NCBI GenBank assembly: GCA_036676415.1
Contig: JAKFCX010000062.1
Location: forward strand, 1-64,000
Reading direction: 5' to 3'
Origin: JAEZDC01 sp036676415
GTDB lineage: Bacteria > Bacteroidota > Bacteroidia > Chitinophagales > Chitinophagaceae
DNA length: 64,000 nucleotides
The position numbers and the translations under genes were made by a program. Positions 1 through 7,397 of this stretch are shown here, piece after piece. Numbering within the stretch: position 1 is the stretch's first letter; each line of letters begins with the position of its first letter. The notes beneath the pieces were generated by a model. It was given only the letters and a program-made list of their open reading frames with translations, was not told where the DNA came from and did no database searches.

Positions 1-113
1 GCACTTATTAAATGATTTCTCTTAACCTCCATATTTGCTGAAGAATCTTGATTCTTATCCTCTCCACAAGAGTACAAAGCAAAACCTAATATTGTCAAAG
101 TTAGAAGTCTCAT
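1..113 (-). CDS. Lipoprotein of unknown function (N-terminal part only)
   Basis: This is the first 37 codons of a leftward gene that runs off the window. The product starts with a short basic end and a hydrophobic stretch ending in the lipobox L-Y-S-C, so Cys16 should be lipidated after signal peptidase II cleavage. The next residues (GEDKNQDSS) form a polar linker typical of lipoproteins. Too little is present to assign a family. Its start lies 21 bases after the stop of pruA on the same strand, so co-transcription with pruA is possible but unproven. Confidence 0.75.
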   Translation of the reverse strand, partial: MRLLTLTILGFALYSCGEDKNQDSSANMEVKRNHLIS

Positions 114-134
114 AAAAAACGCTCAACGTACGTG

Positions 135-1781
135 TTAAACTCCATCGCTTTCTCCTGGATATAAAAAAGGATATTTATAATCTGTAGGTGGATTAAATGT
201 CTCCTTCACTGTTCTTGCACTCAACCAGCGATACAGGTTGATCATACTTCCTGCCTTATCATTTGTTCCACTGGCTCTTGCTCCACCAAATGGCTGCTGG
301 CCAACCACAGCTCCTGTTGGCTTATCATTTACGTAAAAATTACCAGCAGCATTTCTGAGTTTTTCCGTAGCAAGTTCAACAGCATAACGGTCTTGTGCAA
401 TTACAGCACCGGTTAATGCATAAGGTGAAGTATCGTCTACCAGCTCCAATGTTTCTTCGAACTTGTTTTCATCGTAAATATAAATGGTGAGCACAGGGCC
501 GAATATTTCCTCACACATTGAAACATATTTTGGATCTTTTGCTTCAATCACTGTTGGTTCAATAAACCAACCTTTGCTCCTATCGTAACCCCCACCAACT
601 AATATCTCTGCATTAGCATCTTTCTTTGCATCATCTATATATTTCGCAATACTCTTAAACGATTTCTCATCGATCACTGCATTCACAAAGTTGCCAAAGT
701 CTTCTACCGTTCCAACTTTAAAACTTTTAACGCCTGCTACTAGTTTCTTTTTTACTTCATCTGCCATGCCTGATGGAATATATGCCCTTGATGCAGCAGA
801 ACATTTTTGTCCCTGGAACTCAAAAGCACCTCTTAATAACGCAGTAACCACCACATCTGGATCAGCTGACTTATGAGCCAATACAAAATCCTTTCCGCCT
901 GTTTCACCAACGATCCTTGGATAAGAACGATAATTTGCAACATTCTCTCCTATCGTCTTCCACATACTATTAAACACTCCTGTTGAACCAGTGAAATGAA
1001 CACCTGCAAATTCCCTGTGATTCATGCAGACTTTACCAATCGTTGGTCCATCAACATAAATAAGATTTATTACACCATCAGGCAATCCTGCTTCTCTCAA
1101 AATTCGCATGAACATCTGGGCAGAATAAATCTGTGTGTTTGCAGGTTTCCAAACCACAACGTTACCACACATGGCAGCCGATGTTGGAAGGTTACCTCCA
1201 ATAGCCGTAAAGTTGAAAGGTGTTACTGCTAATACAAATCCTTCCAATGGTCTCCATTCCATTCTATTGTGCATTCCTGCACCACTAACCGGTTGCTGGC
1301 GATATATCTCACTTAAAAAATGAACATTGAAACGTAAGAAGTCAATCAATTCACATGCAGCATCAATCTCTGCCTGGTAGGCATTTTTACTTTGGCCCAA
1401 CATGGTTGTACCATTCATGTACATACGGTACTTTGTTGAAATAAGATCAGCAGCACGAATAAAAATATTGGCCCTGTTCTCCCAGCTCATTGCTGCCCAT
1501 TTTTCCTTTGCCGCTAATGCAGCAGCTATTGCCTGGTGTACATGAGATTCATCACCGGCATGAAAATATCCAAGTGTATGTGAAGTTTCGTGTGGTGGAT
1601 GAATGGCCACTTTTTTTCCCGTTTTCACCTGCTCTCCTCCAATATACATTGGAATATCAGCCTCTTCACTCTTTAATTCTTTTAATGCAGCTTTTAAAGC
1701 CTTTCTTTCTGCAGTACCTGGTCCGTAACTAAGTACAGTTTCGTTAACGGGCACAGGGTAAGAAAAATATCCTAAGTTCAT
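135..1781 (-). CDS. pruA: L-glutamate gamma-semialdehyde dehydrogenase (P5C dehydrogenase)
   Basis: The enzyme oxidises glutamate semialdehyde (in equilibrium with pyrroline-5-carboxylate) to glutamate with NAD+, the last step of proline and of arginine/ornithine catabolism. The 548-aa product is a full aldehyde dehydrogenase of the long form resembling mitochondrial ALDH4A1. The general-base Glu lies in VGETGGKDF (about residue 293) and the catalytic Cys in FQGQKCSAAS (about residue 327). I chose the ATG at 1781 rather than an upstream ATG at 1811 because a TAAATTTG promoter element lies at 1809-1816 and the homologous proteins begin near MNLGYFSYP. RocD and arginase, which supply its substrate, are elsewhere in the window. 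Confidence 0.96.
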   Translation of the reverse strand: MNLGYFSYPVPVNETVLSYGPGTAERKALKAALKELKSEEADIPMYIGGEQVKTGKKVAIHPPHETSHTLGYFHAGDESHVHQAIAAALAAKEKWAAMSWENRANIFIRAADLISTKYRMYMNGTTMLGQSKNAYQAEIDAACELIDFLRFNVHFLSEIYRQQPVSGAGMHNRMEWRPLEGFVLAVTPFNFTAIGGNLPTSAAMCGNVVVWKPANTQIYSAQMFMRILREAGLPDGVINLIYVDGPTIGKVCMNHREFAGVHFTGSTGVFNSMWKTIGENVANYRSYPRIVGETGGKDFVLAHKSADPDVVVTALLRGAFEFQGQKCSAASRAYIPSGMADEVKKKLVAGVKSFKVGTVEDFGNFVNAVIDEKSFKSIAKYIDDAKKDANAEILVGGGYDRSKGWFIEPTVIEAKDPKYVSMCEEIFGPVLTIYIYDENKFEETLELVDDTSPYALTGAVIAQDRYAVELATEKLRNAAGNFYVNDKPTGAVVGQQPFGGARASGTNDKAGSMINLYRWLSARTVKETFNPPTDYKYPFLYPGESDGV

Positions 1782-1808
1782 ATAGCGTATTTGAAGTTTA
1801 TGAAGCCG

Positions 1809-1816
1809 CAAATTTA
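1809..1816 (-). promoter_or_regulatory. -7 promoter element (TAAATTTG) of pruA
   Basis: On the minus strand this octamer matches the Bacteroidota primary-sigma -7 consensus TAnnTTTG exactly. Transcription would begin about five bases downstream, leaving a leader of roughly 20 bases before the ATG at 1781. I see no clear TTTG at the -33 position. Confidence 0.55.
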
Positions 1817-1856
1817 GTTGTTTTTGTGGTTCTTAGCTGATTACCTTACTCGGCTT

Positions 1857-1880
1857 CTGTTGTGTCACTCACTTCAGCGT
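1857..1880 (+). repeat. Dispersed intergenic repeat, copy 1
   Basis: This copy reads TGTTGTGTCACTCACTTC and belongs to the family with core GTTGYGTCRCACTCTTG. It lies between the divergent pruA and TPR genes and reads toward the TPR gene, whose -7 box begins about 50 bases beyond the repeat start. Confidence 0.75.
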
Positions 1881-1907
1881 TTAGAACATTATTGAACAAT
1901 GTTCTAA
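1881..1907. repeat. Perfect 10-bp inverted repeat upstream of the TPR gene
   Basis: The arms TTAGAACATT (1881-1890) and AATGTTCTAA (1898-1907) are perfect complements separated by seven bases. The right arm ends two bases before the -7 box of the TPR gene, so the dyad covers the region where the -33 element should be. This placement suits a repressor site. It is contiguous with dispersed repeat copy 1, and part of it (AGAACATTAT) recurs in the copy upstream of lipA, so it may instead be a piece of that element. Confidence 0.5.
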
Positions 1908-1908
1908 T

Positions 1909-1916
1909 TAACTTTG
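1909..1916 (+). promoter_or_regulatory. -7 promoter element (TAACTTTG) of the TPR gene
   Basis: The octamer matches TAnnTTTG exactly and is followed by only four bases before the ATG at 1921. With the usual spacing the transcript would start at or very near the A of the start codon, giving a leaderless or nearly leaderless mRNA. Confidence 0.55.
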
Positions 1917-1920
1917 CCGT

Positions 1921-2604
1921 ATGAGTTCAGCCAATGAATTTCCTGATCTGCAGGAAGGTGACATTTTTTATACTGAGTATGATGGAAAATTTCATTTGTA
2001 CAAACTATTGAAACAGGAGGATGATGATACTTTTCATGTATTGAGCTACCAGCCTTTAGACGAATTACCAGGTAAATACGGAACGGATGATCTAACAGTG
2101 AATGTTTACCACTTGCCAATGCATAAGGAAAGTTTTGTTGGTGCTCAGTTTCTTACTCACACCAATGTTACAGATGATGACCTGATCGGCTTTCATACAT
2201 ATATGGATGCCATGTTCGATTTTGATGAAGCTGCAAAAAAAGCTACTGAATATTACCACGAAGCTTATACATTAACCGACCAGGGAAAGCTGGAAGATGC
2301 AATCTTGACTTACGGTAAAGCTATTGAGCTGATACCCGAATTTTTTGAAGCTATTGATAACCGTGCTTTCTGTAAAATGGATCTTGGGCGTTGGCGAGAT
2401 GCTATTGAAGATTTCAGGTTATCGTTGGAGGTAAATCCAAATAGTTTGCTGGCTGAGTTTTCTATTGGTGAGTGTTATTATAGACTTGGAGAATTTGCCA
2501 AAGCAAAAGAACAGTTTGAGAAATGTGTGAAGATTGATCCTGCACACCAGGTGAGCAAGGATTTTTTGTTGAAAAGCGAAGAGATGATGAGGTCGGCAGG
2601 TTGA
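1921..2604 (+). CDS. TPR-repeat cytoplasmic protein
   Basis: The 227-aa product has no signal peptide. Its first hundred residues are acidic and unassigned. Residues about 110-225 form three tetratricopeptide repeats, recognisable from the pattern in YYHEAYTLTDQGKLEDA, AFCKMDLGRWRDA and IGECYYRLGEFAKA, each followed by an EL/LE-x-P turn. TPR arrays bind other proteins, but no partner or pathway can be named from the sequence. The gene stands alone, divergent from pruA and convergent with the next gene, behind a promoter that may give a leaderless transcript. The repeat assignment is firm; the function is unknown. Confidence 0.85.
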   Translation: MSSANEFPDLQEGDIFYTEYDGKFHLYKLLKQEDDDTFHVLSYQPLDELPGKYGTDDLTVNVYHLPMHKESFVGAQFLTHTNVTDDDLIGFHTYMDAMFDFDEAAKKATEYYHEAYTLTDQGKLEDAILTYGKAIELIPEFFEAIDNRAFCKMDLGRWRDAIEDFRLSLEVNPNSLLAEFSIGECYYRLGEFAKAKEQFEKCVKIDPAHQVSKDFLLKSEEMMRSAG

Positions 2605-2617
2605 GTATTGCAAAAAA

Positions 2618-2640
2618 GTACAAGAGTGCGACGCAACCAA
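2618..2640 (-). repeat. Dispersed intergenic repeat, copy 2
   Basis: On the minus strand this reads GTTGCGTCGCACTCTTGTAC. It fills the convergent gap between the TPR gene and the RNA methyltransferase gene, where no promoter would be expected. The following bases on the plus strand (AGCTG, CTC, CAGCT at about 2650-2662) can form a small hairpin. Confidence 0.75.
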
Positions 2641-2678
2641 AGTTTCATATAGCTGCTCCAGCTTGATAAATAACAATC

Positions 2679-3398
2679 CTAAACGACATGTGATAAAATA
2701 ATTCCCGTGGCTACAGCTGCATTTAGAGATTCAGCTCCCCCGATTTTAGGAATTGTCAACGGATGGGTAATTAAGTTGTTTATTTCTTCACTGATACCTT
2801 TTGATTCATTTCCAATTACCAAAACTCCTTCAATTATTTTACCAGCTTCGGCAATATTTTTTCCATTCAATAAAGCACCGTAAACAGGAACTTTTGCATT
2901 CATTAATATTCCAGGTATATCTAGATAATAAACTTCCACTCTTAAGAAACTCCCCATCGTACTTTGAATTACTTTGGGATTATACAATTCTACAGTTTCG
3001 TTGCTGGCAATGATCTGTTTAATTCCAAACCAGTCTGCAATTCTGATGATCGTTCCAAAGTTTCCCGGATCCTGTATATTATCTAAAGCTATTGTGAGTG
3101 TATTGGCCAGCTCAGGAATCATCTTGCTGATCTTTTGCTCTACAACAGCTAAAACCTGGTTGGCTGTCTGCAAGCCGGTGATCCTTTGCAATTCATCTTC
3201 TGTAACCGATATCACCTCACCCGTAAATTTTGAAGGCTTCATCCAATCATCTGTTGCATATACCTTCCTGATAACATAATCGGAGATAACAAGTTCATTA
3301 ACGATTTTAGGACCTTCCACAACAAATACACCTTCTTCATTCCGTGTTTTTTTATGGAACAAACTTTGAATATATTTGGCTTCATTCTTACTTATCAT
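2679..3398 (-). CDS. SpoU/TrmH-family RNA 2'-O-methyltransferase
   Basis: The 239-aa product should transfer a methyl group from S-adenosylmethionine to a ribose 2'-OH in rRNA or tRNA. Residues 1-95 match the substrate-binding domain found in RlmB/TsnR-like members. The SPOUT knot motifs follow: DNIQDPGNFGTIIR (106-119), GNESKGIS (196-203) and PKIGGAESLNAAVA (217-230), with the conserved Asn and Arg in place. The exact target nucleotide cannot be read from the sequence. The start codon is five bases from that of the divergent tamL gene, so its promoter must lie inside tamL; TACGGTTG at 3412-3419 (minus strand) is one candidate -7 box. Confidence 0.9.
   Translation of the reverse strand: MISKNEAKYIQSLFHKKTRNEEGVFVVEGPKIVNELVISDYVIRKVYATDDWMKPSKFTGEVISVTEDELQRITGLQTANQVLAVVEQKISKMIPELANTLTIALDNIQDPGNFGTIIRIADWFGIKQIIASNETVELYNPKVIQSTMGSFLRVEVYYLDIPGILMNAKVPVYGALLNGKNIAEAGKIIEGVLVIGNESKGISEEINNLITHPLTIPKIGGAESLNAAVATGIILSHVV
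3371..3378 (+). promoter_or_regulatory. -7 promoter element (TATATTTG) of tamL
   Basis: This exact TAnnTTTG match lies 26 bases before the tamL ATG and inside the coding sequence of the divergent methyltransferase gene. It predicts a leader of about 20 bases. Confidence 0.5.
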
Positions 3399-3403
3399 AC
3401 TGT

Positions 3404-6010
3404 ATGATTTTCAACCGTAAACCGATCTTTTATGCTGCATTGATCCTGTTGACGGTTTTCCTGTTTCAATCCTGTGTTCCTAAAAATAAATTGCTTTTTG
3501 TTTTCAACCGGACTTCTGTTAAAAATCCACCTAAAGACACTACTCCATTTGTTTTTGCAAACGAAATAAAAATTGAACCTGGTGTTATTGCCAAAGATGA
3601 ACAAAATCGTTTAGAATCTGAGCTGAATAATTATTGGGATGATACGGTAAAAGCTAGAAGCCTGCAGCAGTTTGGCGTTTTTTATCGTATAAAAGATCCA
3701 CAACGTTACGATACGATCGGGCTGCAACGAAGTCTTTACTTCATGAATTCATACCTGCAATCGCAGGGTTATTATAATGCTGTGCTGCTGCCAGATTCAG
3801 ACACTTTTATTTTCAAAAGAAATTCTAAGCCTGCCACAGCTTTGATCGGTGGAGTTGTTGGTGGTGCAGTTGGAAATTTGTTAAGCAAAGATCAGCCCAT
3901 AACAGGTGGAGCCATTGGTACACTTGTAGGTGGAGGTTTAGGTTATGGTGTTGGTAGTTTTATGGATCGTAATGCAAGAAGGCAGTTTCGTGTTACTTCT
4001 ACTATGACCATTAATCCGGGTAAAAGACTCAAGTTCGATTCCATTGCTTATAACCTGATCGATACCGGAAACAAAAATCCTGTTGATACGATTCTGCAGC
4101 AATTAACCCTGCAGATTAACAAGGAAGCAAAACCCTTTATCAGATCAAATGATCCATATTCAAAACAAAGTGTTGCAAGTGAGTTAGACAGGTTGGTTAC
4201 ATGGTACAGGCAAAATGGTTTTTATAAGTTGAGAAGAGAGCACCTTGCAGCTTTGGTAGATACAACAGACCAACTGATAGACAGTGTTATCATCGATCCT
4301 TTTGAGTTGGCCAGGGTAACAGCTGAGGCTGCCGAGAGAAGAAGACAAAATCCTACTGCAGATGTAACGATCATGCAGGCTACACAGGCCAAAGATATTC
4401 CTTACGACTCGGCTGTTGTAAAGCAATATTATGTTGGAAACATTTTTTACTATCCAGAAACCAATGCAACAACGGATATTCCCGATACACTGCTTGCAAA
4501 AGGTGGATTCAGATCCAGGCCAAACAGCAGCGGAAGTATAACTATTCGAAATAAAAATGAAAAGCAATTGTTCAGGATGAGGCCTTTTATAAGGAATACT
4601 TACCTTACGAAAGGTGAACTCTACAATGAACACCTGTTTTATAGAACAGTTAATACAATGAGCCAGATGGGTCCATGGCAACGTCTGGATGTACGAGATT
4701 CTATTAAAAATGATACGATTGATTTCCATATTTTTCTCTCTCCCTATAAACGGTACAATCATAAGGAAGACTTTGAGTTGACCCGTAGTACCGGTGATTT
4801 CGCATCATCCAGCAATCTGTTTGGTATTGGTGGAAATGTTACAATTCTCGATAGAAACTTCCGAAGAAGAGCTGAACAGTTATCCATTTTTGCAAGAGGT
4901 GGCATAGAGTTAAACCTAAACCAGGGTGATCAATTATTACAAACAGTTCAATTTGGAACAGGTGCATCTTATGTGATTCCACATTTAACAGCAAGAAAAT
5001 TCTGGTCATGGTGGGGAATTACTGAAAAAAAACTCGATGGTGCCAGAACAGTTTTAAATGTAAATGCTAATTATACAGACAGGAGAGATTTCTTCCGATT
5101 ACGTTCCTTTGTCTCCAACTTTGGATGGGAGTTCCGTAGAAAGAATAAAGGATACGCTTTCAGAATTCCCAATATAGAATTATACTCTCTCGATACACTT
5201 AAGTTACTTAGTGATGCATTCAACAGAAATCCTTTCCTGAGAACTGCTTTTAACACAGGATCTGTTATTGGCTTGATTGGTACATTCAATGCCAACTGGC
5301 CAGCCAGAAAAAATATTTACCTGAGTCATTTCTTTAGAATTGGAGGAGAATATGCAGGACTTCCTGTTCTGTTCAGTTCTTCGTTAAAAGATAATTTCTA
5401 TCACTATATAAAAGTAGAAGCTGAGTATATATACAAATGGCAGAAACGAAAGACAGCCTTTGTAACAAGAGCATTTACAGGAGCAGGTTTTAACTTAATC
5501 AATGATCCGGTACTGGGAAAATCACTTCCGTTCTTTAAACAGTTTGTTGCTGGCGGACCAAACAGCATGAGGGGCTGGGGATTAAGACAACTGGGATTGG
5601 GCTCATCTATCTTAAGTGAGACCGCACCTGGTTTTAAAGATCGTTTTGGAGATTTTCAACTTGAAGCTAATATTGAATACCGATTCCAGGTTGCAGATCT
5701 GGGTGGTGCAAAATTCAGTTCTACTGTTTTTACAGACATTGGTAATATCTGGAATCTGAAAAAAGATGCTGCAAACCCTTTGGGTCAATTTGATCCAGGC
5801 AGATTGTGTGATGACCTTGCAATGGCTCTTGGAACAGGATTAAGAATGAACGTAGCAAACTTTATTCTTCGTGTGGATTTCGCTATTAAGCTAAAAGACC
5901 CTGCGAGAACGTTAAATAATGGCTGGTTTGATTTTGGAAACTTCTCATGGAAAAATCAATACGGCAATAACAATTATGCCGTTCAGATAGGAATCGGATT
6001 GCCTTTCTAA
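3404..6010 (+). CDS. tamL: TamL-type lipid-anchored BamA/TamA family outer-membrane protein
   Basis: The product (868 aa) is an Omp85-superfamily protein. The start at 3404 gives a signal peptide ending LFQSC, so Cys24 should be lipidated; lipid-anchored TamA relatives of Bacteroidota are called TamL. Residues about 25-400 are periplasmic POTRA-like sequence. The C-terminal half is the 16-strand barrel, including the loop-6 region MRGWG and a final aromatic residue (GIGLPF). Residues about 145-186 are a glycine-rich hydrophobic double segment (ALIGGVVGGAVGN, then GGAIGTLVGGGLGYGVG) inserted where a POTRA hairpin is expected. TamL is thought to work with TamB in outer-membrane biogenesis, but no tamB is adjacent. 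The stop codon overlaps that of convergent truB. Confidence 0.85.
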   Translation: MIFNRKPIFYAALILLTVFLFQSCVPKNKLLFVFNRTSVKNPPKDTTPFVFANEIKIEPGVIAKDEQNRLESELNNYWDDTVKARSLQQFGVFYRIKDPQRYDTIGLQRSLYFMNSYLQSQGYYNAVLLPDSDTFIFKRNSKPATALIGGVVGGAVGNLLSKDQPITGGAIGTLVGGGLGYGVGSFMDRNARRQFRVTSTMTINPGKRLKFDSIAYNLIDTGNKNPVDTILQQLTLQINKEAKPFIRSNDPYSKQSVASELDRLVTWYRQNGFYKLRREHLAALVDTTDQLIDSVIIDPFELARVTAEAAERRRQNPTADVTIMQATQAKDIPYDSAVVKQYYVGNIFYYPETNATTDIPDTLLAKGGFRSRPNSSGSITIRNKNEKQLFRMRPFIRNTYLTKGELYNEHLFYRTVNTMSQMGPWQRLDVRDSIKNDTIDFHIFLSPYKRYNHKEDFELTRSTGDFASSSNLFGIGGNVTILDRNFRRRAEQLSIFARGGIELNLNQGDQLLQTVQFGTGASYVIPHLTARKFWSWWGITEKKLDGARTVLNVNANYTDRRDFFRLRSFVSNFGWEFRRKNKGYAFRIPNIELYSLDTLKLLSDAFNRNPFLRTAFNTGSVIGLIGTFNANWPARKNIYLSHFFRIGGEYAGLPVLFSSSLKDNFYHYIKVEAEYIYKWQKRKTAFVTRAFTGAGFNLINDPVLGKSLPFFKQFVAGGPNSMRGWGLRQLGLGSSILSETAPGFKDRFGDFQLEANIEYRFQVADLGGAKFSSTVFTDIGNIWNLKKDAANPLGQFDPGRLCDDLAMALGTGLRMNVANFILRVDFAIKLKDPARTLNNGWFDFGNFSWKNQYGNNNYAVQIGIGLPF

Positions 6011-6711
6011 GATCGTTTCAATTCTTTTATTTCTGCTTCAAATTGCTGAAGACTTTGGGCATCGGCGAGGGGAAAAATACCAATTCGTGTTCTGCATAAC
6101 TTGCTTAAATATCCTCCTACACCTAACGCTTTTCCAAAATCGTTTGCCAGGCTTCGAATGTATGTGCCGGTAGAACAGACTACACGAAACTCAACTTTAG
6201 GTAATTCAATATTGGTAATCTCAAATTCAAATATGGTAACTGGTCTTGGTTCTAAAACCACATCCTCTCCTTTTCTTGCAGCCAGGTAAACAGGTTTTCC
6301 CTCTTTTTTTATTGCTGAATGAATGGGAGGAACCTGCAATATTTTGCCGGTGAAAGGAATTGTAGCCTGCCTAATCATTTCTCCAGTTAAATGAGAGATA
6401 TCTGTATGATGTGTTGCTTCACTTTCCAGATCGTAAGTTGCAGTTACAGCACCTAAAGTAAAACTACCTGTATATTCCTTTTCCATTCCCATGTATTCAT
6501 TGATCTTCTTGGTGTATTTACCAGTGCAGATGATCAATAATCCTGTTGCTAAAGGATCTAAGGTTCCAGCATGACCTACTTTCGAAATACCCGTGAGTAT
6601 CCTGACTTTTTTTACCGCATCAAAGCTTGTCCAGTTTAAAGGCTTATCAATCAGCAACACTTTTCCTTCTAAAAAAGGTTCCATTGAAGGGTGAACCGGT
6701 TTCTGTTTCAT
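6007..6711 (-). CDS. truB: tRNA pseudouridine(55) synthase TruB
   Basis: TruB isomerises U55 in the T-loop of tRNAs to pseudouridine. The 234-aa product carries the family signature GHAGTLDPLATGLL at 46-59, with the nucleophilic Asp at residue 52, and later conserved blocks PPIHSAIK and CSTGTYIRSLA. It is shorter than the E. coli enzyme and seems to lack most of the C-terminal PUA-like extension. The gene is convergent with tamL, the two stop codons sharing the bases CTAA. Its own promoter box lies just upstream at 6719-6726. Confidence 0.96.
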   Translation of the reverse strand: MKQKPVHPSMEPFLEGKVLLIDKPLNWTSFDAVKKVRILTGISKVGHAGTLDPLATGLLIICTGKYTKKINEYMGMEKEYTGSFTLGAVTATYDLESEATHHTDISHLTGEMIRQATIPFTGKILQVPPIHSAIKKEGKPVYLAARKGEDVVLEPRPVTIFEFEITNIELPKVEFRVVCSTGTYIRSLANDFGKALGVGGYLSKLCRTRIGIFPLADAQSLQQFEAEIKELKRS

Positions 6712-6718
6712 ACGGCGG

Positions 6719-6726
6719 CAAAACTA
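6719..6726 (-). promoter_or_regulatory. -7 promoter element (TAGTTTTG) of truB
   Basis: This exact TAnnTTTG match on the minus strand is seven bases before the truB ATG, so the predicted leader is only a few bases long. Confidence 0.55.
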
Positions 6727-6740
6727 TCATTATAGAAATG

Positions 6741-6764
6741 AAAAAGCCGGAAAATTATCCGGCC
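6741..6764 (-). terminator. Rho-independent terminator after the redoxin gene
   Basis: On the minus strand a GCCGG/CCGGC stem with an A/T-rich loop is followed by TTTTT. It lies 25 bases after the redoxin stop and ends the leftward envelope block. Confidence 0.8.
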
Positions 6765-6788
6765 TCATCAGAAACTGTTTATAATAAA

Positions 6789-7397
6789 TTACCCTTTTCG
6801 CTTGATAGTGCAACCCACTGAACGTGTTTCCTTGGTTGAGATATCCTTTCCGGCATTCATTTCATCAATTGCTACTTTCAGGTGTTCACGTTTAACGGCT
6901 GCAGCATCACCTGCATTATCATCAATTGCTCCATGATACACTAACTTACCACTACCATTGAAAAGAAAATTTTCCGGTGTACGTGTTGCCCCAAAAGCAT
7001 TGGCGAGTTTTGAATCAGCATCCACCACGTAACTCCATTTATATCCCTGGGAAGCTGCATAAGATTTCATTTCTTCGAAAGAATCATCTTTGTCTCTATA
7101 ATCTTCATTTGAATTTATGACGATTACACCCAATCCATTCTTTTTTGCATACTCCAGTATTTCAACTGTTCTTGCCTGGTATTTTACCACCCAAGGACAA
7201 GTATTGCAACTGAACATCACCAATAATCCATTTTTTGTAGCTGCATCTTTCAATGAAACCTCTTTACCGGAAATGTCTTTCATCTTCACCTCATTCATTG
7301 GTATGGAAGATCCTATGGCAAGTGGTGTAAGGTTTTGTGCGTAGGATGTAATCGCTATTGTAGTGATAGCAAAACAAGTAAGCAATAAAAGTTTCAT
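6789..7397 (-). CDS. Exported thioredoxin-fold redoxin
   Basis: The 202-aa product has an N-terminal signal peptide (hydrophobic core LLLLTCFAITTIAI, likely cleavage after SYA) and an AhpC/TSA-like redoxin domain. The redox pair is Cys64-N-T-Cys67 in the motif FSCNTCPWV; a third cysteine lies in a conserved tail (VGCTIKRKG). It should act in the periplasm on thiols or peroxides, but the substrate is not evident. Its ATG overlaps the TGA of the preceding YihY-family gene by four bases (ATGA), indicating translational coupling at the end of the operon. Confidence 0.88.
   Translation of the reverse strand: MKLLLLTCFAITTIAITSYAQNLTPLAIGSSIPMNEVKMKDISGKEVSLKDAATKNGLLVMFSCNTCPWVVKYQARTVEILEYAKKNGLGVIVINSNEDYRDKDDSFEEMKSYAASQGYKWSYVVDADSKLANAFGATRTPENFLFNGSGKLVYHGAIDDNAGDAAAVKREHLKVAIDEMNAGKDISTKETRSVGCTIKRKG

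Noticed and set aside
4184..4762. 192-codon open frame antisense to tamL
   Set aside because: It lies fully opposite a well supported gene, has a Cys- and Ile-rich composition typical of antisense frames and no recognisable domain or promoter.
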